Below, one piece after another: positions 4,453-9,414 of a stretch of 9,414 bases of DNA. Below the pieces are notes generated by a model. The model ran no database searches. It had not been told where the DNA came from and saw only the letters and a program-made list of their open reading frames with translations. Each line of letters begins with the position of its first letter. Position 1 is the first letter of the stretch. This DNA is from Planctomycetota bacterium (lineage in GTDB: Bacteria; Planctomycetota; Planctomycetia; Planctomycetales; Planctomycetaceae). The stretch lies in the NCBI GenBank assembly GCA_013151585.1, contig JAADHY010000365.1, positions 1-9,414 of the forward strand, read 5' to 3'. A program made the position numbers and the translations under genes.

Positions 4453-7205
4453 ACGCACGAGATCAAACCATTCGACGATTCTCTTCCCGTCTGGAGCCTC
4501 TCGACAAGTCGTTCCTCTGCCGTCGGCTGCGTGGGGCCCAGGCCTACGATCGCATTGCCGGCTACTTTTGTTCGTCGCTGCTGGAGGTGGCCGGCGAAGA
4601 GCTGGAGTCCGTTACGGGACCAATCCGCATGGTGTGCAACTCGGAGCTGAGCCGCGCGGACCTGCAGACGGCCCGCGCCGCGCAGATGGGCGTACGCCGC
4701 GAGTGGTGCGCATTCGAGCCGGAAAAGCTGCTGGAGACTGACGGTGGGGCGGCGGTGCGCGATCGCTATGCGCGCTTGTATCGGCTGCTCAAGAGCGGCA
4801 AGCTGCAGGTGAGGGTGTTGCCGGACGAAGCGTTCGGGCTCATTCACGGCAAGGCTGGCGTCATCACGCTGGCTGACGGGAGCAAGACGTGTTTTTTGGG
4901 CAGCGCGAACGAATCCAAGTCGGCGTGGCGATTGAACTACGAGCTGGTTTGGGAGGACCGGTCGTCCGAAGCGGTCCAGTGGGTCCAGGAGGAGTTTGAC
5001 GCGCTGTGGAACTCGCCGGCCGCGGTGCCTTTGGCCGAGTTCGTGGTCGAGGATCTGGCCCGCTTGGCAGAGCGGGAGGTGGTGCGACGAATCAGCGACT
5101 GGATAGCGGACCGGGAGCCGCCCGACCCGGCACCGGCAGTCGTCGAAGCCCCCGTTTATCGCCGGGAAGTGGGCCTGTGGGAGCACCAAAAGTACTTTGT
5201 GAAGCTCGTGTTCGATGAGCACCACGGCCCGACGGGCAAGGCCCGCTTTGTGCTGGCCGACCAGGTCGGGCTGGGAAAGACTTTGCAACTGGCCACCTCG
5301 GCCCTGCTGATTGCCTTGACGGGCGAAAGACCAATTCTGGTGATTTGCCCGAAAACGCTCGTCTGGCAGTGGCAGGGCGAGATGCGAGATCTGCTCGGAA
5401 TGCCATCGGCCGTGTGGGACGGCCGACGCTGGGTGGATGAGCGGGGCATCGAATGGCCGTCGGCCGGGCCGGAGTCGATTTTGAAATGCCCGCGCCGGGT
5501 CGGCATCGTTTCTTCTGGTTTGGTCACACGGCGATCCGAAGCGGCCAGCCATTTGTTGAGGCAGACCTACGACTGCGTAGTTCTGGACGAAGCGCACCGT
5601 GCTCGACGACGTAACCTGGGGAAGAACCGCGACGGCGAAGCTCCGCAGCCGAACAACCTGCTGGCGTTCATGTACAAGTTAGCCGAGCGGACACGCACGC
5701 TGTTGTTGGCCACGGCCACGCCCGTCCAGCTCCGACCGGTGGAAGCATGGGACCTGCTGGATGTGCTCAGCCGCGGCGACGAAAGCGTGCTGGGAAACGC
5801 CTGGAGCCGGTGGCGCAAGGTGCCCGAATGCCTTGAGCTAATCATGGGCCGAGCGGAACCACCAAAAGACATGGAGGAGCAATGGGAGTGGGTCCGCAAT
5901 CCCATGCCTCCGAAGTGGGAACACCACGACTTCGAGGTCTTGCGCAATCGGTTGGACGTGCCCGACTCGCAGGCCGTCGTGCCGGGCAGCAGCTTGGCGA
6001 AACTGCGGCCGCCCGACCGAGGCCGACTGAGCAACCTCTTCCCGCGATTTCTCCGGGAGCATCATCCGTTCATTCGGCGAATCGTCCGTCGAAGCCGGGA
6101 GCAACTGGAGAATCAGATTGATCCGGAAACCAAGGAACCGTTGCTCCGGCGCATCGAAGTGCGTTTGCTGGGCGAAAGCGACGAGGAAGCGATCCCACTG
6201 CCGCCGTATCTGCGCGAAGCTTACCAGAAGGCAGAAGACTTCTGCGAAGCCCTTGGAAAACGCATGAAAGGTTCCGGTTTTTTGAAAACGCTGCTGCTCC
6301 GGCGCGTCGGCAGTTCCATTTATGCTGGTCTGCGCACCGCTCAAAAAATGCTGGAGGAGTGGCAATTGATCGAAACAGAGCCAGAGGAAGAGGAGGAGGA
6401 CGAGTTGCTCGGCGAAAACCTGACAGTCTCGGAGGCCGAGGTGAGCCGCACGCTGACTCCGAGCGAGAGCTCGCTGCTGGAGCAGTTCATTGACGCCCTT
6501 CAGGCCAGCCAGGAACGCGACCCGAAGTACGCCGTTGTCCGCGCGTGCCTTTTGGAGCGGGGATGGTTGGAATTGGGCTGCATCGTATTCAGCCAGTACC
6601 GTGATTCGATTCAATGGCTGGCCGAACAACTGACGGAAGAACTGCCGGATGAATCGATCGCTGTTTATTCGGGGCCACAAAGTTCGGGCATTATGCGGGC
6701 AGGTCAATGGAGCTCACGTCCGAGGGACGAGCTGAAGCAACTGGTCATGAAGGGCAGAATCCGACTGTTGCTCGGCACTGACGCCGCCTCCGAGGGGCTG
6801 AACCTTCAACGCCTAGCAAGGCTAATCAATCTGGACTTGCCGTGGAATCCAACCCGGCTGGAGCAGCGCAAAGGCCGCATCCAGCGCATCGGCCAAGTGC
6901 ACGATGTCGTGGAAATCTATAACATGCGCTACAAGGACTCTGTAGAGGATCGCGTCCACGAACTCTTGTCCGAACGACTGCACGATATCTTCAGCCTGTT
7001 CGGCCAGATTCCGGACGTGTTGGAGGACGTCTGGGTGGCCGTGGCGCTCGGGGAAAAGGAGCGGGCAAAGAAGATCATTGACGAGCTTCCTAAGGTCCAC
7101 CCCTTTGAATTGAGATATACTCATGTACAAAAGATCGACTGGGAGTCGTGCCGACGCGTGTTGGACAAGGCAGAGATTGACCGCCTGCTGACGGCTGGCT
7201 GGTAG
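4449..7205 (+). CDS. Phospholipase D-like / SNF2-family helicase fusion, predicted anti-phage protein
   Basis: This 918-residue predicted DNA translocase has an N-terminal PLD-like domain. Residues 1-190 carry YDRIAGYFCSSLLEVAG, then the PLD site H133-G-K135 followed by FLGSANESKSAW (149-160). The usual Asp of HxKx4D is replaced by Thr140. The SNF2 ATPase shows Walker A DQVGLGKT (271-278, K277), DEAH (380-383) and ATATP (421-425). The second RecA lobe has GTDAASEGLNLQ (776-787) and QRKGRIQRIGQ (806-816), with R810 and R813 as candidate arginine fingers. About 250 residues, including LLLRRVGSSIYAGLRTAQKML and an acidic run at 642-652, separate the lobes. It starts within the stop of the upstream membrane-protein gene. 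AAGGTGAGG lies about 16 nt upstream, too far for a normal site, so coupled translation is likely. PLD-SNF2 proteins of this kind sit, as I recall, beside DUF1156 methylases in anti-phage islands. The protein looks complete. Confidence 0.9.
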   Translation: MNARDQTIRRFSSRLEPLDKSFLCRRLRGAQAYDRIAGYFCSSLLEVAGEELESVTGPIRMVCNSELSRADLQTARAAQMGVRREWCAFEPEKLLETDGGAAVRDRYARLYRLLKSGKLQVRVLPDEAFGLIHGKAGVITLADGSKTCFLGSANESKSAWRLNYELVWEDRSSEAVQWVQEEFDALWNSPAAVPLAEFVVEDLARLAEREVVRRISDWIADREPPDPAPAVVEAPVYRREVGLWEHQKYFVKLVFDEHHGPTGKARFVLADQVGLGKTLQLATSALLIALTGERPILVICPKTLVWQWQGEMRDLLGMPSAVWDGRRWVDERGIEWPSAGPESILKCPRRVGIVSSGLVTRRSEAASHLLRQTYDCVVLDEAHRARRRNLGKNRDGEAPQPNNLLAFMYKLAERTRTLLLATATPVQLRPVEAWDLLDVLSRGDESVLGNAWSRWRKVPECLELIMGRAEPPKDMEEQWEWVRNPMPPKWEHHDFEVLRNRLDVPDSQAVVPGSSLAKLRPPDRGRLSNLFPRFLREHHPFIRRIVRRSREQLENQIDPETKEPLLRRIEVRLLGESDEEAIPLPPYLREAYQKAEDFCEALGKRMKGSGFLKTLLLRRVGSSIYAGLRTAQKMLEEWQLIETEPEEEEEDELLGENLTVSEAEVSRTLTPSESSLLEQFIDALQASQERDPKYAVVRACLLERGWLELGCIVFSQYRDSIQWLAEQLTEELPDESIAVYSGPQSSGIMRAGQWSSRPRDELKQLVMKGRIRLLLGTDAASEGLNLQRLARLINLDLPWNPTRLEQRKGRIQRIGQVHDVVEIYNMRYKDSVEDRVHELLSERLHDIFSLFGQIPDVLEDVWVAVALGEKERAKKIIDELPKVHPFELRYTHVQKIDWESCRRVLDKAEIDRLLTAGW

Positions 7206-7393
7206 GTTGCAGTACGGCCGGGACCGATCAAGCACGCCGCCTCATCCTGCCGTGGATTCCGAACGGATCGCGCCCGTGAGCGGTGCCAAGGCTTTTCGGC
7301 GCGGTGTGTGATGCACACAAAATGTAGCAGGGATTCTCTGAGTGCCGTGCGCTGTGTGATGGCTGTTCGCCCCAGGCTTGTGCAACGGACGAT

Positions 7394-7433
7394 AGCAGAG
7401 AGGGTGCGAGGCGTTCTGCTGCAGCTCTCTGCT
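7394..7433. repeat. 9-bp perfect inverted repeat
   Basis: The arms AGCAGAGAG (7394-7402) and CTCTCTGCT (7425-7433) enclose a 22-nt loop. An alternative pairing uses GGTGC near 7403 and GCACC near 7443. No T-run follows, so it is not a standard intrinsic terminator. It could be an RNA hairpin, a protein-binding site or chance. Confidence 0.35.
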
Positions 7434-7613
7434 CTCCGCTTGCACCTCCGGCGGATGGTTCGCACGAGCACGCCCGCAGCCAAGATACGTATGGCCTATG
7501 CGCATCCTGGGAAGTAGGATGTTGGAGGCGTGTCGGCAGTTTCACGTTCCGTACAGTGCCCCCGGGGCAAACGCGGTGTCCTGCGCGAGGCGGCGAGATC
7601 GGCGTTAACAATT

Positions 7614-7617
7614 GAGG
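7614..7617 (+). promoter_or_regulatory. Ribosome binding site of the DUF433 gene
   Basis: GAGG lies 7 nt before ATG 7625, which is also where family similarity begins. No other start competes. Confidence 0.5.
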
Positions 7618-7624
7618 TTCCAAG

Positions 7625-7864
7625 ATGCACGAACGGATCACGATTCAACCGGATGTCCATTTTGGGAAGCCCTGCGTGGCCGGCACAAGGATCCCCGTTC
7701 AAGCGGTTCTGGAATTGGTGCGGGACGGCGTGGCTTTCGAACAGATTATTCGCGATTATTATCCCGACCTGACCGTCGAAGACGTCCGCGCCTGCGTGCA
7801 GTTCGCCATTGACGTGCTCGCTCTGGAAGACTTTCACGTCACAGCCAGTGAATGTGATTCCTAG
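7625..7864 (+). CDS. DUF433 domain protein, antitoxin-like
   Basis: A 79-residue protein that is almost entirely the DUF433 domain. The hallmark HFGKPCVAGTRIPVQAVLELV is at about residues 12-32, matching the family pattern G-K-P-C-(I/V)-x-G-T-R-(I/V)-P-V. It is followed by DGVAFEQIIRDYYPDLTVEDVRACVQFA (34-61). DUF433 proteins are small, winged-helix-like, presumed DNA-binding antitoxins, usually encoded just upstream of a PIN-like DUF5615 nuclease toxin. Here the next gene is an exported hydrolase 106 nt away, and I see no DUF5615 frame in between, so the protein is solitary within this window. Length is normal for the family. The domain call is strong; an antitoxin role without its partner is inference. 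Confidence 0.88.
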   Translation: MHERITIQPDVHFGKPCVAGTRIPVQAVLELVRDGVAFEQIIRDYYPDLTVEDVRACVQFAIDVLALEDFHVTASECDS

Positions 7865-7970
7865 ATCGTGTTTCGAAACGGGCGCCCCGTTGGGCTGCGG
7901 AGACCTGCGCTCAGCCCGTGTGCCGAGTCAGGAGACCCTCGCACCGCGTGGAATTCTAAAGATACGGCGC

Positions 7971-9245
7971 ATGAGCCTGAAACGACGTTTGTTCTCTGCT
8001 TTCATGATCGCGGCCGGCGGGACCACCTGGCTGGGTGCACCGGTTTCGGCCGTCGAGGCAAAGGAACCCGAAGCGATCCTGGCTCAGCATGCGGCGATTC
8101 GCTCGGCGTTGGTTCGCATGCTCGGCATTCCGCCGGAGCGCTGCAAACTGCGGCCGCAGGAGCGCGGACGAATCGAGCACGACGGCGTTGTCATCGAAAA
8201 ATGGGTCTGGACGATCGAGCCGGGTTCACGGACTCCCGCCCTGATCTATCGGCCCAAGCATCCGCGTGGAAAAATGCCCGCCATCGTGCTCACTTACGGC
8301 CACGGCGGCAGCAAAAGCAGTTGGCAATACCACTACGCCGGGCTGCTCTACGCCAAGCTCGGCTTGCTCTGTGCGGCGATTGACCCGATCGGCGAAGAAG
8401 AGCGGAACCGGCACGGGCGCATGGGCACGCGGGCTCACGACGCCCGGTCCGCCAGCGAACGCGCTGACGCCGCCGGCCGGCTGATCATGGGCAAGTTGGT
8501 CTTCGATACGATGCGGACCATCGACTACCTGACGACCCGTGACGACGTCGATCCGGATCGGATCGGTGTAGCCGGCAACTCGTTAGGCGGAGCGGTCGCG
8601 TCGTACGTAGCCGCCGTGGAACCGCGCATCCGGCTGGCGATCGTTTCCGGCTGGGCCTATGACGACATCACCCTGGAAACCAAGCTCTGTACGAAGTTGC
8701 CCAACGAACGGATGCGGCGGCTTTGTGACTGGCCCACCTTTGCCGCGCTCGGTGCTCCCCGCTGCGCCCTGCTGATCGCTAACGGCGACGCCGACGGGAT
8801 CATCGACCGCCGCGGCGACGGGCAGGCGTGGCGAGGAACTCGCCGGGCGATTCAGGAAGCGGCCAAGATCTACGCGACGCTGGGCGCGCCTGGGAAGATC
8901 CGTGCGTGGTTCGAACCGGGCGGCGGTCACCGGCCCTACTTCCTTTACAAGGCGTCACTCGAGTGGATTCACCGGCACTTGGGCACACCGGGCTGGAACT
9001 TGGAACGGATCCGCGCTCTCCCGACGGTCAACGCCGGCCAGTGGTGCGACCGCTACAACATCAAGCTGGAACGCCTTTATGGCACGCCACTTCACTGGCG
9101 CGGTGCCACATTGCCTGACTTGAACCTCCGCCCGCTTCCGCCCCGTCAGCTAGCCGTGCTCCGTCCGGACGAGATCGGTCGCCCTGAATACACCTTGGAA
9201 GGCTGGCTGGAGATAATGTCACGCCGCAGGCCAAAACCCCGTTGA
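7971..9245 (+). CDS. Exported alpha/beta hydrolase (acetylxylan-esterase/dienelactone-hydrolase-like)
   Basis: A predicted secreted or periplasmic serine hydrolase of 424 residues. ATG 7971 is preferred because it places a signal peptide at the N-terminus: SLKRR, then the hydrophobic FSAFMIAAGGTTWLGAPVSA, with likely cleavage near residues 26-30. The frame stays open upstream to 7809, but those codons overlap the DUF433 gene and would bury the signal. The hydrolase core shows TYGHGGSKSSW as the oxyanion-hole loop and GNSLGG (202-207), with S204 as the probable nucleophile. NGDADGIID (271-279) has D275 or D273 as the acid, and GGGHRPYF gives H320 as the base. DRIGVAGNSLGGAVASYVAAVEPRI is typical of the peptidase-like or acetylxylan esterase-like hydrolases abundant in planctomycetes. 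No Shine-Dalgarno is visible. The substrate is unknown, probably an ester. It has no evident link to the defence genes. Confidence 0.85.
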   Translation: MSLKRRLFSAFMIAAGGTTWLGAPVSAVEAKEPEAILAQHAAIRSALVRMLGIPPERCKLRPQERGRIEHDGVVIEKWVWTIEPGSRTPALIYRPKHPRGKMPAIVLTYGHGGSKSSWQYHYAGLLYAKLGLLCAAIDPIGEEERNRHGRMGTRAHDARSASERADAAGRLIMGKLVFDTMRTIDYLTTRDDVDPDRIGVAGNSLGGAVASYVAAVEPRIRLAIVSGWAYDDITLETKLCTKLPNERMRRLCDWPTFAALGAPRCALLIANGDADGIIDRRGDGQAWRGTRRAIQEAAKIYATLGAPGKIRAWFEPGGGHRPYFLYKASLEWIHRHLGTPGWNLERIRALPTVNAGQWCDRYNIKLERLYGTPLHWRGATLPDLNLRPLPPRQLAVLRPDEIGRPEYTLEGWLEIMSRRRPKPR

Positions 9246-9414
9246 GGTCCGAACGGATCCAAGGAAGGGGAACAGCCTAAGTTTTCCAAGCACGAGGCGA
9301 GAAACGACGTGCTGGCATTCGAGGATTCAGCGTGCGCCGACGAGGTTGAGCCTTCCCGGTTACGGTCTTAGCACGAAGGGAGTCTGGTCCACGATCTCGG
9401 AGCTGGCGAGGTCC
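9246..9414. other. Window end, no supported gene
   Basis: There is a weak inverted repeat AGCACG/CGTGCT (9289-9294 and 9308-9313) without a T-run. On the - strand, bases 9413-9360 could encode the last 17 residues of a converging gene (DLASSEIVDQTPFVLRP then TAA), with G/C-rich third positions over most of its length. That is too short to call. Nothing else is recognisable. Confidence 0.4.

Larger units (their letters stand above)
7206..7624. other. 419-nt intergenic region without a supported gene
   Basis: Short open frames occur on both strands, but none has recognisable protein content, a convincing ribosome site or the strong third-position G/C bias of the neighbours. I see no tRNA or known RNA. 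Visible structure is a small palindrome with arms TGTGTG and CACACA (7305-7319, loop ATG) and a 9-bp inverted repeat at 7394-7433. The region separates the helicase operon from the DUF433 gene, whose promoter should lie at its 3' end, but I could not assign -35 and -10 boxes with confidence. Confidence 0.5.

Noticed and set aside
4341..5597. 418-residue open frame on the - strand
   Set aside because: It is antisense to the well-supported membrane-protein and helicase genes and has no recognisable domain. It is a by-product of G/C-rich codon use.
7308..7517. 69-residue + frame in the intergenic region
   Set aside because: No ribosome site, no recognisable content and no codon bias like the neighbours.
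7809..7970. Upstream extension of the hydrolase frame
   Set aside because: It overlaps the DUF433 gene and would hide the signal peptide that begins at 7971.
7258..9259. 12-mer TCCGAACGGATC shortly after the helicase stop and again just after the hydrolase stop
   Set aside because: About two or three chance 12-mer pairs are expected in a window this size, and no further copies or structure support it.
9360..9413. Possible 3' end of a - strand gene (17 residues)
   Set aside because: Too short to support; noted only in the description of the window end.

Overview
The window is GC-rich and strongly G/C-biased at third codon positions. It carries an IS200-like transposase beginning KSPIHLPPIE, of a type I associate with planctomycetes. 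It also holds a secreted alpha/beta hydrolase, and several genes lack clear Shine-Dalgarno sites. Together these suggest a planctomycete, perhaps Pirellulales-like; this is inference from family resemblance, not a search.

Layout: every supported gene is on the + strand. (1) Positions 2-2968 are the 3' part of a COG1743/DUF1156-type adenine-specific DNA methylase with a zinc ribbon; its N-terminus lies upstream of the window. (2) Positions 656-3738 carry about 15 copies of a 25-nt palindromic repeat with a conserved head and loop and a covarying stem. Nine lie inside the methylase ORF, five sit between it and the next gene, and one follows that gene. (3) Positions 3235-3705 encode a REP-associated tyrosine transposase (RAYT), the likely mobiliser of the repeats. 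(4) Positions 3805-4452 encode an unrecognised two-TM protein with a possible winged-helix tail. It overlaps by ATGA with (5), positions 4449-7205, a phospholipase D-like/SNF2 helicase fusion. (6) Positions 7206-7624 have no convincing gene. (7) Positions 7625-7864 encode a DUF433 antitoxin-like protein. (8) Positions 7971-9245 encode an exported alpha/beta hydrolase. The last 169 nt hold no supported gene.

How the genes fit together: a DUF1156 methylase followed by a PLD-SNF2 helicase matches, as I recall, predicted anti-phage islands that also contain DUF499/HerA-type ATPases and DUF3780 proteins. None of those partners is in the window, but they could lie upstream. A REP/RAYT unit appears to have settled inside this defence operon and seeded repeats into the methylase itself. 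One array lies between the two zinc knuckles and the other before the C-terminal domain. Both arrays keep the reading frame open. The most novel element is this REP family, with its compensatory stem changes, its 69-nt composite units and its absence of stop codons in all six frames. The second is the uncharacterised membrane protein coupled to the helicase.
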